From IMG/VR virus record IMGVR_UViG_3300022693_000799, positions 1 to 64,000 of that record: a stretch of DNA of 64,000 nt; one strand, given 5' to 3'. This document shows, piece after piece, positions 17,102-25,961 of this stretch (its first letter is position 1; the number at the start of each line of letters is the position of its first letter). Below the pieces are notes generated by a model. That model had not been told where the DNA came from. It made no database searches and saw only the letters and a program-made list of their open reading frames with translations. The DNA is from a virus. The translations under genes were made by a program, and so were the position numbers.

Positions 17102-18217
17102 ATGAGAACTTATAACGCTTTAAACATGCAACCCAGTGAATGGTCTAGTAAGCAAGCAACCACAACATCTGTTTGGGGACGCAAAAATACACCACCTATT
17201 GCCAGCGGTATACAAACCGAACAAATTATTGGTGATTACCACTACATTGTAGCTAACATCTTGGACGGCAGTATTAATGAGAAAGAAACGTTGCTTCGTT
17301 CTTTGATTCGTTTACGCGATGATGTTTTATATTGTAACGATAATCGAGATATAATGGAGCTACTTTCGGCGTATGAGATTGGCATGGTCCTTATGCGTTG
17401 GATCAAACAAGTAGCTAAAGACACCACTACGGTTCAGTGCTTTGAAATGAATATTGCAAGTCTTGATAAACCTACAGGTTCTATCATCTCTATACTTGCA
17501 GATGCATGGATACATGGTACGGATAACTTTACTCATGATACTGTTGAGAGCGTATTGACTGCTGCGCCTAATGTACAGTTAAATGCATTACGTGTATTAA
17601 ATACTGTTGGTATGGTTACAACACGTCTTGGTGATGTATATTACTTCTATAAGCCCGACAACACGTCGGGATTTAACCTTAAAGAAGAATATGCTAGGTA
17701 TAACGTGGAGAACACACACGGGGTATCTGTTAATGGCCATATAGAAACAGAAGCACCTGGTGTCATTAGTGATGAACCACTTAAAGACTTGTATCACTGT
17801 ACGTTGAATCTACTTGATCGTGATGTGGTAGATAGCGATGCGGTTAATGCATTAGTTATGAAATATTACACTAACAATTCTCAACGTAAAGCTAAACGTG
17901 AAGTCCTGGTGGCGGAGGGAATTATTCTTTCTACTATCGTTGAAGTAACTAACAAACAATGGGCAACAAACATGTTACAGTCAACATGCAAACAACTGCC
18001 TAAATACTTTAACTGTGAAGACGGTATATTTGGTCAGTTTAACTATTACCGTAGCATAAGCACAACGCAGATAGAAATCCCTAAGAGCGCTAAAACACGT
18101 GCAAAAGCCCGTGAGACCATCCTTGCTGCCTTTGAATTATTAGGCATTGAAATGGATGATAAGAAAAGTGTTTCAGATACAATAGCTTATGTTGTACCTG
18201 GTCGTCAAGTTCTGTAG
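17102..18217 (+). CDS. Unknown 371-aa protein, paralog of the preceding gene
   Basis: It lies 19 bases after its paralog with an AAGGAAA ribosome site. It has an N-terminal extension (residues 1-40, Ser/Thr-rich with GRKNTPP) not seen in the other copy. The shared part covers a helical core, a VYYF motif near residue 186 and the C-terminal AFELLG helix. It is the last gene of the 14837-18217 unit, followed by another early-type element and a strong hairpin plus T-run. Confidence 0.7.
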   Translation: MRTYNALNMQPSEWSSKQATTTSVWGRKNTPPIASGIQTEQIIGDYHYIVANILDGSINEKETLLRSLIRLRDDVLYCNDNRDIMELLSAYEIGMVLMRWIKQVAKDTTTVQCFEMNIASLDKPTGSIISILADAWIHGTDNFTHDTVESVLTAAPNVQLNALRVLNTVGMVTTRLGDVYYFYKPDNTSGFNLKEEYARYNVENTHGVSVNGHIETEAPGVISDEPLKDLYHCTLNLLDRDVVDSDAVNALVMKYYTNNSQRKAKREVLVAEGIILSTIVEVTNKQWATNMLQSTCKQLPKYFNCEDGIFGQFNYYRSISTTQIEIPKSAKTRAKARETILAAFELLGIEMDDKKSVSDTIAYVVPGRQVL

Positions 18218-18237
18218 GTTGTAGCACGAACCACGTA

Positions 18238-18248
18238 ACCTACATTAC
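18238..18248 (+). promoter_or_regulatory. Early-type promoter element ACCTACATTAC in the non-coding region
   Basis: An exact copy of the element found at 1828 and 49967, starting 21 bases after the stop of the preceding gene. Unusually, no gene follows within normal distance: a hairpin with a T-run ends about 65 bases downstream. It may drive a short non-coding transcript or be inactive. Confidence 0.55.
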
Positions 18249-18268
18249 GTAAAAGAGGAGGGGGTGTC

Positions 18269-18313
18269 GTAGAAGGGGGAGTCACGTCCCTTCTACCCTC
18301 TCTTCTTTTTTTT
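18269..18313 (+). terminator. Hairpin plus T-run
   Basis: GTAGAAGGG (18269-18277) pairs with CCCTTCTAC (18288-18296); flanking G-rich and CCTCTC segments extend the pairing imperfectly, and TCTTC then T8 follow (18306-18313). This is a classical intrinsic terminator without the TATGCCG tail. It could end the 14837-18217 unit or a short RNA started at the element at 18238. Confidence 0.75.
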
Positions 18314-18724
18314 GCCTTTAAAAAGCACTGTACGCTGTTTTAAGCCGGTTAACCCATATAACCTATCCCATAGCCCTATATCTCAACCGCGTGCGCTCAC
18401 GCCCCGCTGCGCGCCCTGCCCGAAATTCGCCTACTGGCTGTGTGTTTTTAGTTTTCTGTTTTAATAAATTTGATTTTTAATTTATAAAACTATTGTGTAG
18501 TTGTGATGATTGTATTTCTTTAATTAGTTATATTTTCTTATCTAAAATTATTAGTTACTTGTATTTATTACTAAATATAGGTTACTTGTAATTTAGTCTA
18601 TTTCTAAAATAATTATTACTTGTACTTTTATAAAAATATAACTATAATTTGCTTGGGAATTATTTTGTAACATTCTAGTTTATTAGGTATGAGCGGAGCG
18701 TAGCGACAACCCCATTCCCCCAAA

Positions 18725-18747
18725 GGGGGGATTATAAGAATCCCCCC
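18725..18747. repeat. GC-capped inverted repeat in the non-coding region
   Basis: GGGGGGATT and AATCCCCCC form a perfect 9-bp stem around ATAAG. A CCCCC tract immediately before (18717-18721) can compete for the left arm. The following G-rich segment to 18782 is unlike the rest of the genome. Symmetry would allow a protein site or a structure at an origin. Confidence 0.6.
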
Positions 18748-18891
18748 GGGAGAGGATGGTAGAGATGGGGGGCCGTGGGGGGAAGAGAAGGAAACCCAAA
18801 CGTCAAAAAGTGTCTGTGAAAAAATTGAGTAAACACACGGTAAATTTCATGCATCGTTATGAACCTGTCACATACACGTAAGGATAGCCAT

Positions 18892-19227
18892 ATGCGACGT
18901 ACCGTCGAATGCGATGAATCTACACCGCTAGGTATCGGTGTGGCCATCGAACATCTCAACTATATCATCGATGCACTTAATAACCACATCGGGAAAACCA
19001 CCGTAAAGGTGTATAACTTTATCGGCATCAGCTCACTTAAAGATTACCATCTATGTTACAGCCATGCGGTTCGCTTATGTAATATTTTAAAAGCTAGGCA
19101 AAAGAAGTATGACCTTAGCGATGACACGCCTATTGAGACGGTCTATCTAGGGTTAATGTTAAGTGTGTTAAATAAGGCACGCGACCTTAAAATAATTCAC
19201 TTAATCCCAGCCAGAAGGACCCCATGA
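18892..19227 (+). CDS. Unknown 111-aa protein
   Basis: ATG at 18892 is chosen over the upstream in-frame ATG at 18859 because of the AAGGAT site at 18880-18885. The product is helical and soluble (RRTVECDESTPLGIGVAIEH at the N-terminus). It is the first of three small genes leading into the RNAP beta gene; position suggests a virion or polymerase-associated role, but no family is recognised. Confidence 0.65.
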   Translation: MRRTVECDESTPLGIGVAIEHLNYIIDALNNHIGKTTVKVYNFIGISSLKDYHLCYSHAVRLCNILKARQKKYDLSDDTPIETVYLGLMLSVLNKARDLKIIHLIPARRTP

Positions 19228-19231
19228 TCTC

Positions 19232-19828
19232 ATGAACCACTACACGTATCAGCATGTCGATGCAGTGAATTTCCATCGACACATAATCAAAGGTATCGAC
19301 CGTATTATCGATCATGCCAACGCGCTTCACAAAGCTATCCTGCCTTCTCTTAATGCCTATTATCCTGATCTAGATGGTTATGTTAAAAAACTCATGCAGT
19401 TTGAAACCGATCTACCCCTCGAGGATGCTTTAGATACGATGCTAAATGTAGTAGATGATACTGCATATACGTTACAGGCAAGTCCGTTCCCTATCACAGA
19501 CGCGCATGATAACTACCCACTGCTAGTTAATACCGTCACCGCGCACGATAAGCGTCAATGGGTATATCTGATGATTCCCTATCCCTCTACCTTCATTGGT
19601 GGGGCATTAGCGAAAGAGAAGATGATGACCTTAGCGTTAGCGTATCGCCGTAGCAATACGTTCATACACACGTTTGCACCTATCGTCACCCCTCAGGATG
19701 GATTACCAGGCCCATCTAGCATCACGATCACCGAGAGCGATTTTAAGGCATATAAAGCATGCATGGATATCGTAGGTGATTTAGGATACTTGAAACATTT
19801 TCAACATGTACGAGTACAACCTGCATGA
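19232..19828 (+). CDS. Unknown 198-aa protein
   Basis: It starts 4 bases after the preceding stop. It is helical at the N-terminus with an Asp/His-rich character and a beta-rich middle (RQWVYLMIPYPSTFIGGALA). The stop overlaps the next ATG (ATGA at 19825-19828), indicating coupled translation within the operon running into the vRNAP beta gene. Family unknown. Confidence 0.65.
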   Translation: MNHYTYQHVDAVNFHRHIIKGIDRIIDHANALHKAILPSLNAYYPDLDGYVKKLMQFETDLPLEDALDTMLNVVDDTAYTLQASPFPITDAHDNYPLLVNTVTAHDKRQWVYLMIPYPSTFIGGALAKEKMMTLALAYRRSNTFIHTFAPIVTPQDGLPGPSSITITESDFKAYKACMDIVGDLGYLKHFQHVRVQPA

Positions 19829-20295
19829 TAGGCGCGCTTATCCACCGCGACGTTATCCGCCATCATCGGGAGATGAGTCACCATGCACTTAAACATGCAG
19901 GTGGTAACAAAGCGTTTAAACGTCGATTAATAAGTCATCTTGGTCAAATGCAATTACTTGCACCCTTACTCACCTCTATCACCCTGAAGCAGCTACGTGG
20001 GTTGATAGAGGGAGATAGGGACCTTTATGCCTTTACTGAGAGACTCCCTAAACCAAATGCGGGGTTATGGGTCGAGCTCACCACCGTTAAGATAGCTTCT
20101 GGTAATGCCGAGATTTATTATAAGTTAGATTTAACAACCAGTCGTTTGGATCCCTTTACGTTTATTGTTCTTAAACGTAAATACGAGACCTTGTATCAGT
20201 ATCAGGAAACGTTATTAGATCCAAAAACCCATTACATAACCCGTGCGATGATTAGACGTCAGCTTCATGCGTTTAATCCCACATCCAGTGAATAA
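19825..20295 (+). CDS. Unknown 156-aa basic protein
   Basis: It is coupled to the gene upstream by an ATGA overlap. The N-terminal third is rich in His, Arg and Lys (RDVIRHHREMSHHALKHAGG), and the C-terminal third is also basic. Nucleic-acid or polymerase contact is possible by charge. It lies 12 bases before the RNAP beta gene. No family is recognised. Confidence 0.65.
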   Translation: MIGALIHRDVIRHHREMSHHALKHAGGNKAFKRRLISHLGQMQLLAPLLTSITLKQLRGLIEGDRDLYAFTERLPKPNAGLWVELTTVKIASGNAEIYYKLDLTTSRLDPFTFIVLKRKYETLYQYQETLLDPKTHYITRAMIRRQLHAFNPTSSE

Positions 20296-20307
20296 GAGGT
20301 TAGTCGC

Positions 20308-23300
20308 ATGTCTTTATACGACGCGTTCTATAGAGAAGTGGGTGTACGCACCCCTCAACAGCTTGTTAACCCCAAGACGGCCCCCATTAACACATTGACA
20401 CTGCCACGTGACAGCATCATCCATTACCTACCTACCACGTCTACCGACATGGGGATAGATGCGCGTGATCCATTGTTATTAAACCATGACAGTGAAGTCT
20501 TCATTCACCACATCGAAGCGCTTAAAAGTGAATTAGGCACACCACGATTAAACCGAGGTGCCTATAAGCAACACGTGCAAAACTACCATAAGCGTTTTAG
20601 AAAGCACCGTTTACTGCGTCGCTTAGCTAGCGGTTTACGCGATCCACGTAGTTTAATAGTAAGCAACTACGCATCGTTAACTAGCGTATATCAATATCGT
20701 CAACACGCACTCGCAACATACTACCGCTATTATAACCTACACACTACGCTTTATGCTGAGATCATCGCATTAGCTAAAGAGACCGACCGTCAGCACTTCA
20801 TCCCGGTTACGTTACCAAAAGTATTACCTGAGCGTGATGATTTAGATCGTGCAATCGGTAAAGTCAAACCAGGTGATATGCCGCGTTCTTTATTAACCCA
20901 GTTTAAAGAGAATGCTGCATTGACGTATCTAGACCTTTACCTGTGGTTAAGCGGTGAGGCGGGCGTTACTTCATTAAGCCATACACCGGTTGAAGTCTTA
21001 AAACGCATTAACCTGGTATTTATTGAGTCAGGCCAATTCAGTGTTTTATCGTTAAGTCATCTTGTCGAATGGATGGAGACGGATAACGATTTAAATGACA
21101 AACTCCGTCGTTTCTATATGGCGATGTTTGAAAAGCGTACAGTAATGGCTGAAAGCGAAGCAGACGATGAAGTCGATAATGCAATTGCTGGCGTACCAGT
21201 CGTACCCCCTATTGCTGAACGTAGAACCCAGGCTATTGTTAGTCAGGCTGATGAACTAGCAGATGCAGGTATCCTATCAGGGGCTGAATATCGCCGCATG
21301 GTGAAGCTAGCAGATCAGTTTACACGTATACCTAATCCATACGGCGAGGGTACGCTTGAACAGTTAGCTGCACCTGATACTGCGGTGACCATGAGTCAAC
21401 CTAAAGATACCCTACCTGAGATCAAAGGGGTGGTTGACAAGAGTATGTTAAATACCACCGTCAATGCATTCCATCGAGAATACATTAAAAACGTCATGCC
21501 TAAAGACATTGCGGCTATGACACTAGGTATTCAGCAAGCAGGCGTAGCAGTAACAGACTACCAAGTTCAGCGTGTTGTTGATGCGGTAGATAAATACGAC
21601 ATGTATACGGTTAAGCTAACGCCTGTTAAAGGTCAACCCTCAACGATTCGTTTTAAACTTCCTGTAGTCGAAGAAGATGGTACATTCCTAGCGGGCGGCG
21701 TGAAGATTCGTTATCGTACGCAGCGGGCAGACGTACCCTTGAGGAAGACATCTGCTTCAACGGTTGCGTTAACCAGTTACTACGGTAAGACGTTCGTTGA
21801 GCGTTCAGGCAAAGTAGTTAACGACTATGGCAAATGGTTAGTTAAACATTTAACCCAAATGACACTGGCTGACAATAGTCCACTATCTAAAGTGGCGTTT
21901 GCTGACGTCATGGTAACCGATGTTGTATTACCACGTGGCTACACTGCCATTGCTAAGGAGATACGCACCTTTACCTTTAAGGAAGTATTGTTTACTTGGG
22001 ATTATCCTAATCGTGGTGAAGTATTAGGTATTAACGACCTTAGCGCCTACGAGCAAGATAACCAAGTCGTTATCGGTAAACAAGGCAAATACGTTTACAC
22101 AATGGATCGTAGTGAGATGGTGTATCGTCACCACAACGACTCAATGCAGCCTATCGGTGAGCTTTACGAAGTTATCAACATTACTGATAGTCAGCCACCT
22201 ATTGAAATGGCTAGCGTTAAAGTGTTTAGTAAACACATCCCAGTGGGTGTAGTGCTTGCCTTTAAACTCGGTATTGATAAGTTGATCAAACGTTTAGGGG
22301 TAGAGGTTAAACGTGTACCGGTAGGCACACGTGTTCAACTGGCTCCTCAGGAATACAAGATTGTATTTGCTGATGAAACCTTAGTCGTATCACGCGCTGA
22401 TCGCGAAGCCAGTTTGATCTTAGGTGGGTTTGTTAGTTACAAGAACGCAATTAAGCAATATAACCTTGAGGATTTCAATCATCCAGATGTCTACTTCAAT
22501 GTGATTAATGAACAAGGTCTATCTGCCCGTTTCATCCAAGAGATGGAGTTGATGGATACCATGTTCGTTGACCCTATCACTGAGGAGATTCTAACTGAGA
22601 TGGGTGAGCCAACTACATTTGAAGGGTTGTTGTTTAGAAGTGTAGAATTAGTAGCAACTGATCAACATCCTAAAGAGATGGATAGTGCGTTCATGCGGCT
22701 TCGTGGCTATGAGCGTTTCTCAGGTACGGTCTACAAGCAGATGGTTGAAGCGTTGCGAGAGTATCGTGCTAAGCCTATGTTGTCTAAAGCCTCAATAAAC
22801 TTAAACCCTAAAGCGGTATGGTTGAATGTTCTGCAGGATGAGTCGACGGAGTTGGTAGAAACCTCTAACCCTGTCCATAATCTAAAAGAACACGAGACCC
22901 TTACCTTTGCAGGACAAGGCGGTCGTTCTACTAAAACCATGGTGCGTCGTTCACGGATGTTCCATAAAAACGATCTTGGTGTTATTTCAGAGTCTACCCC
23001 TGATAGTGCCAAGGTAGCTATCACCACGTATCTAACACCTGATGCTAAGATACGTAACTTGCGAGGTATGACAGACAGCTATACTGAGGGGGATGGGCCT
23101 GCTAAATACGTAAGTAGTGTCTCGTTGTTATCGCCAGGTGCGGATAGAGATAGTTCTAAACGTACTAACATGACATCGGTTCAGCACTCATCAGGTATCC
23201 AAGCAGTTGGATATACTAGTACACCTGTCCGTACGGGTTATGAGAAAGTAATGGCACATCGTGTTGATGATCTATTTGCCTATACTGCAAAGCAGGATGG

Positions 23301-24279
23301 TAAGATTACAGACAAAGATGATCGCACAGTTACTATTACTTATAAGGATGGAACTGAAGTCACTAAACCTATTGGCACGCAATATGCGAAAGTGGCAGAT
23401 GGTTCAGCCAAACACGTACTTAAATGTGATCTAGAAGTAGGACGCAGTGTTAAAGCAGGGGACGTCATTACGTACAATGATGCATTCTTTGAACCCGACT
23501 TCTTTGATCCTAAACAGGTGAGCTATAAAGCAGGTGCAATGGCTAAAGTGGTACTGATGGAAACATCGGATACGTTAGAGGATGGGTCAGCGATTTCACC
23601 TCGTTTGTCTAAAGCGCTAGCAACACCTACGGTCAAAACTCGTGCTATTTTAGTACGCTTTGATCAACAAGTTATTAACCTTGTTAAAGTAGGCGATACG
23701 CTTGAGGCTGACGGTATTTTATGTACCATTGAGGATGGCCTTACGGATGACGGTGCGTTATTCGATGAAGAGACGTTAGCAAGTTTACAAGCGCTAGCGG
23801 CTAATAACCCAAAGGCCAAACTTAAAGGTGAAGTTGAAAACATCGAGGTCTTGTATAATGGCGATAAGTCAGATATGAGTCCTACGTTGCAAACCATCGC
23901 CAATCGTTCAGATAGACAACGCAGTCAACTGGCTAAGCAGTATAAAGATGGTCGTGCTACTAATGGTCGTGTTACCGAGCCTGTAATCATTGAGAAACAA
24001 CGCATTGAGTTAGATCATGCATTAATCATTGTTACACTATCAACGCTAGCCTCTCACGAAGCTGGTGATAAATTGGTATTAGGTAATAACCTGAAATCGG
24101 TCACCTCTCGTGTATTGCAAGGTACACATGAGACCAAAAGCGGCACGCCTATCGACATGATTTTTGCATACCAGAGTATCTCTAACCGTATCGCTTTGGC
24201 TACAGAAATCATCGGAACAACCAACACAGTACTTGGTGTGATATCCAAGCAAGCACTGGCACTGTATGAGGGGGAGTAA
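20308..24279 (+). CDS. Virion RNA polymerase beta-like subunit, single 1323-aa polypeptide
   Basis: Several beta landmarks are present in order. FAGQGGRSTKTMVRRSRMFH-x-NDLG (about residues 868-893) corresponds to the rifampicin-region GPGGL...H-x2-HYGR segment. GDKLVLGNNLKSVTSRVL (Gly1253 onward) corresponds to GDK...GNKG. IDMIFAYQSISNRIALATE (about 1282-1300) corresponds to the DI-x-NPLGVPSRMN motif. The protein stops about 20 residues after that, so the beta C-terminal clamp/anchor part of bacterial beta is missing and should lie elsewhere. Length and virion-gene surroundings identify it with the packaged polymerase, which is injected to transcribe early genes. AAGAGGT precedes the ATG. Confidence 0.9.
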   Translation: MSLYDAFYREVGVRTPQQLVNPKTAPINTLTLPRDSIIHYLPTTSTDMGIDARDPLLLNHDSEVFIHHIEALKSELGTPRLNRGAYKQHVQNYHKRFRKHRLLRRLASGLRDPRSLIVSNYASLTSVYQYRQHALATYYRYYNLHTTLYAEIIALAKETDRQHFIPVTLPKVLPERDDLDRAIGKVKPGDMPRSLLTQFKENAALTYLDLYLWLSGEAGVTSLSHTPVEVLKRINLVFIESGQFSVLSLSHLVEWMETDNDLNDKLRRFYMAMFEKRTVMAESEADDEVDNAIAGVPVVPPIAERRTQAIVSQADELADAGILSGAEYRRMVKLADQFTRIPNPYGEGTLEQLAAPDTAVTMSQPKDTLPEIKGVVDKSMLNTTVNAFHREYIKNVMPKDIAAMTLGIQQAGVAVTDYQVQRVVDAVDKYDMYTVKLTPVKGQPSTIRFKLPVVEEDGTFLAGGVKIRYRTQRADVPLRKTSASTVALTSYYGKTFVERSGKVVNDYGKWLVKHLTQMTLADNSPLSKVAFADVMVTDVVLPRGYTAIAKEIRTFTFKEVLFTWDYPNRGEVLGINDLSAYEQDNQVVIGKQGKYVYTMDRSEMVYRHHNDSMQPIGELYEVINITDSQPPIEMASVKVFSKHIPVGVVLAFKLGIDKLIKRLGVEVKRVPVGTRVQLAPQEYKIVFADETLVVSRADREASLILGGFVSYKNAIKQYNLEDFNHPDVYFNVINEQGLSARFIQEMELMDTMFVDPITEEILTEMGEPTTFEGLLFRSVELVATDQHPKEMDSAFMRLRGYERFSGTVYKQMVEALREYRAKPMLSKASINLNPKAVWLNVLQDESTELVETSNPVHNLKEHETLTFAGQGGRSTKTMVRRSRMFHKNDLGVISESTPDSAKVAITTYLTPDAKIRNLRGMTDSYTEGDGPAKYVSSVSLLSPGADRDSSKRTNMTSVQHSSGIQAVGYTSTPVRTGYEKVMAHRVDDLFAYTAKQDGKITDKDDRTVTITYKDGTEVTKPIGTQYAKVADGSAKHVLKCDLEVGRSVKAGDVITYNDAFFEPDFFDPKQVSYKAGAMAKVVLMETSDTLEDGSAISPRLSKALATPTVKTRAILVRFDQQVINLVKVGDTLEADGILCTIEDGLTDDGALFDEETLASLQALAANNPKAKLKGEVENIEVLYNGDKSDMSPTLQTIANRSDRQRSQLAKQYKDGRATNGRVTEPVIIEKQRIELDHALIIVTLSTLASHEAGDKLVLGNNLKSVTSRVLQGTHETKSGTPIDMIFAYQSISNRIALATEIIGTTNTVLGVISKQALALYEGE

Positions 24280-24288
24280 TTCTCCCCC
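24270..24288 (+). terminator. Short G/C hairpin at the end of the beta gene
   Basis: GGGGGAG (24270-24276) pairs with CTCCCCC (24282-24288) around TAATT, which contains the stop codon. There is no T-run or TATGCCG tail, so it may be an mRNA 3'-stabilising structure or a weak terminator. Confidence 0.5.
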
Positions 24289-24327
24289 ATTGGGTTTCAC
24301 GTATAAATAACATGAATTAGGTGTAAC

Positions 24328-24522
24328 ATGAAAACAAACGATAAATTTCACGATAACGTTGTAGTGTTAGGTAGCGCTGCGCAGTTAGCGGTGAATGTCA
24401 TTAAAGAGGTAGCGGGTAATGAGATTGCCGATACTGTTGAAAAACAACCTCTCTCTACCATGCTAGCGGATACGTGTGTTGCTAGCATTAACAGTCAATT
24501 AACTAAGAAGGGAGCAGTGTAA
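24328..24522 (+). CDS. Small unknown protein, 64 aa
   Basis: ATG at 24328 lies 13 bases downstream of a weak AGGTG site; the stop TAATG overlaps the next start. The product is a small helical protein (AAQLAVNVIKEVAGNEIADT). It is supported by tight packing in the vRNAP-protease module rather than by homology. Confidence 0.6.
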   Translation: MKTNDKFHDNVVVLGSAAQLAVNVIKEVAGNEIADTVEKQPLSTMLADTCVASINSQLTKKGAV

Positions 24523-25952
24523 TGTTACACCGTCATGTTTTAGATGCAAGTCTTTTAACGGCATCTGTTAATACCGATGCGGCTATATGCTTCACGCCTA
24601 AAGTAGGCACGCCGTTATCAGATCTAATTCAATCTGGTAGCACGTTAGTTGAGGCATCTGATGATGCAGTTGACTTAACAGAGTCTATTAGCTTTAACTC
24701 CATGTTAAAAGATTCAGGTGGCAGTATTCCTCATGATCTTGCCATGGAAGAAATCGTTAAACTCGCAAGCGATGCTGTGTCTACTATGCTTAACATTACT
24801 CGCAATGTAGTACGTCCTATCATCGTAGATCAAACAGAAATGCTAGATGTCTTCTTAGATGAAGAGTTGAAGCATGGTCATCGCCATGAGATTCTACCTG
24901 TCTTCTTAGAAAACGCGTTTGCCAACCCCTCTATTACGTCATTGACTGACCGCTATGCGGAAACGCCAGTACGTGATGTTTTACGTGGTACTGCATTGTT
25001 TCCAGAACGCGATGGTGCAGAGTTACTTGAGTTAATCAAGACAGGCATTAGCCGTATCGATGCAGACATTGCAACGATTCTTGATGATCTCCCACCTGAG
25101 TTTTTGGTGAACCACTACAACCATACGTTCCGTGGCTTCCCTAAACCGCCAGAGTCAGGTCTAGATGAACAGGCGCAACAACGTATTGATCGTGCCGGTG
25201 CGATGATCAGCTTCTTTATTGCTAAGCGTTTCCACGAAGAAACACCAGAAGGTGTTGAAGTAAGTGCTGCGGAGTTTGCTGAAGCGGTGGCTATTCAGAT
25301 GTCTCAAGCGGGTCGTCGTATTTACCGTATCGTTTCACAACGTGAAGCATTCATTCGTCAACAACGTCTGATTCTGTCTATGCCAACGGCAAGTCAAACT
25401 AACCGCCCAATCATTGTAGTAGGTGAGGTGTACAATCAGTACCTTAAAGAAGGCGGTAAGCCCGAGTGGTTGATGGGTGCGTGCCTGGCAGGCGAGCGAG
25501 CGCCAACGCCTAATACGCTTAATGCTGAATCAGAAATGTTCCAGCGTACGTACGAGCGTGCTGAGCGTCTACATAAGTCTCAGAATAACGCCAAGCGTGT
25601 ATCTGCGATGGTATCTGGCATGCGTAAGCAATTGTTAGCATACATCAGTGCAGTTGATGAATCGGATAAATCAATCATCATCGACACAAAAGAAGTATTG
25701 CGCAAGCGTGCTAATGACGTGCTAGAAAGTGTTGCAGTCCATGCGAACCTGTCTACTTACGAATATGTACGTAAAGTAGTTTGTTCAGTATTCTTCCCGC
25801 ACACGCAGTCTTTCCGTATCCTAAGCGATATTGATGCGCACGCTGCGAAGAATCCATCGTTGACACCACGTGAAGCAGCAACATTGACAACTATCGATTT
25901 AGTATGCGAATGGGTTGCATCTCAAATCGAAGTCAAACGCAACGTAAAGTAA
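24522..25952 (+). CDS. Virion structural protein, 476 aa
   Basis: It lies between the vRNAP beta gene and the prohead protease gene, the same position as phiKZ gp177, a virion protein. It is predicted mostly helical, with a charged core near 250-275 (QAGRRIYRIVSQREAFIRQQ). It is coupled to the upstream gene by TAATG and has a GGGAG ribosome site. No catalytic motif is recognised; a head or tail structural role is inferred from context. Confidence 0.7.
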   Translation: MLHRHVLDASLLTASVNTDAAICFTPKVGTPLSDLIQSGSTLVEASDDAVDLTESISFNSMLKDSGGSIPHDLAMEEIVKLASDAVSTMLNITRNVVRPIIVDQTEMLDVFLDEELKHGHRHEILPVFLENAFANPSITSLTDRYAETPVRDVLRGTALFPERDGAELLELIKTGISRIDADIATILDDLPPEFLVNHYNHTFRGFPKPPESGLDEQAQQRIDRAGAMISFFIAKRFHEETPEGVEVSAAEFAEAVAIQMSQAGRRIYRIVSQREAFIRQQRLILSMPTASQTNRPIIVVGEVYNQYLKEGGKPEWLMGACLAGERAPTPNTLNAESEMFQRTYERAERLHKSQNNAKRVSAMVSGMRKQLLAYISAVDESDKSIIIDTKEVLRKRANDVLESVAVHANLSTYEYVRKVVCSVFFPHTQSFRILSDIDAHAAKNPSLTPREAATLTTIDLVCEWVASQIEVKRNVK

Positions 25953-25961
25953 GGAGCTTGT

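Larger units (their letters stand above)
18218..18891. other. Long non-coding region of extreme base composition
   Basis: This is the only gap over 300 bases in the window. From left to right it holds an ACCTACATTAC element (18238-18248), a hairpin with T8 (18269-18313), and a GC-rich segment (about 18388-18422). Next comes a very AT-rich stretch (about 18445-18690) with three TTACTTGTA copies at 18555, 18582 and 18616. It ends with GAGCGGAGCGTAGCGAC (18691-18707), a GGGGGGATT/AATCCCCCC hairpin (18725-18747) and a G-rich tract to about 18782. No credible gene is present. Candidate roles are replication origin, recombination site or regulatory RNA locus; none is proven. Confidence 0.75.

Noticed and set aside
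18555-18624. CRISPR-like repeats TTACTTGTA
   Set aside because: Only three 9-base copies with uneven spacing in AT-rich DNA; not a CRISPR array.
18732-18959. Minus-strand ORF of 75 residues
   Set aside because: Low-complexity Pro-rich product from the G-rich tract, no ribosome site, overlaps a better gene start.
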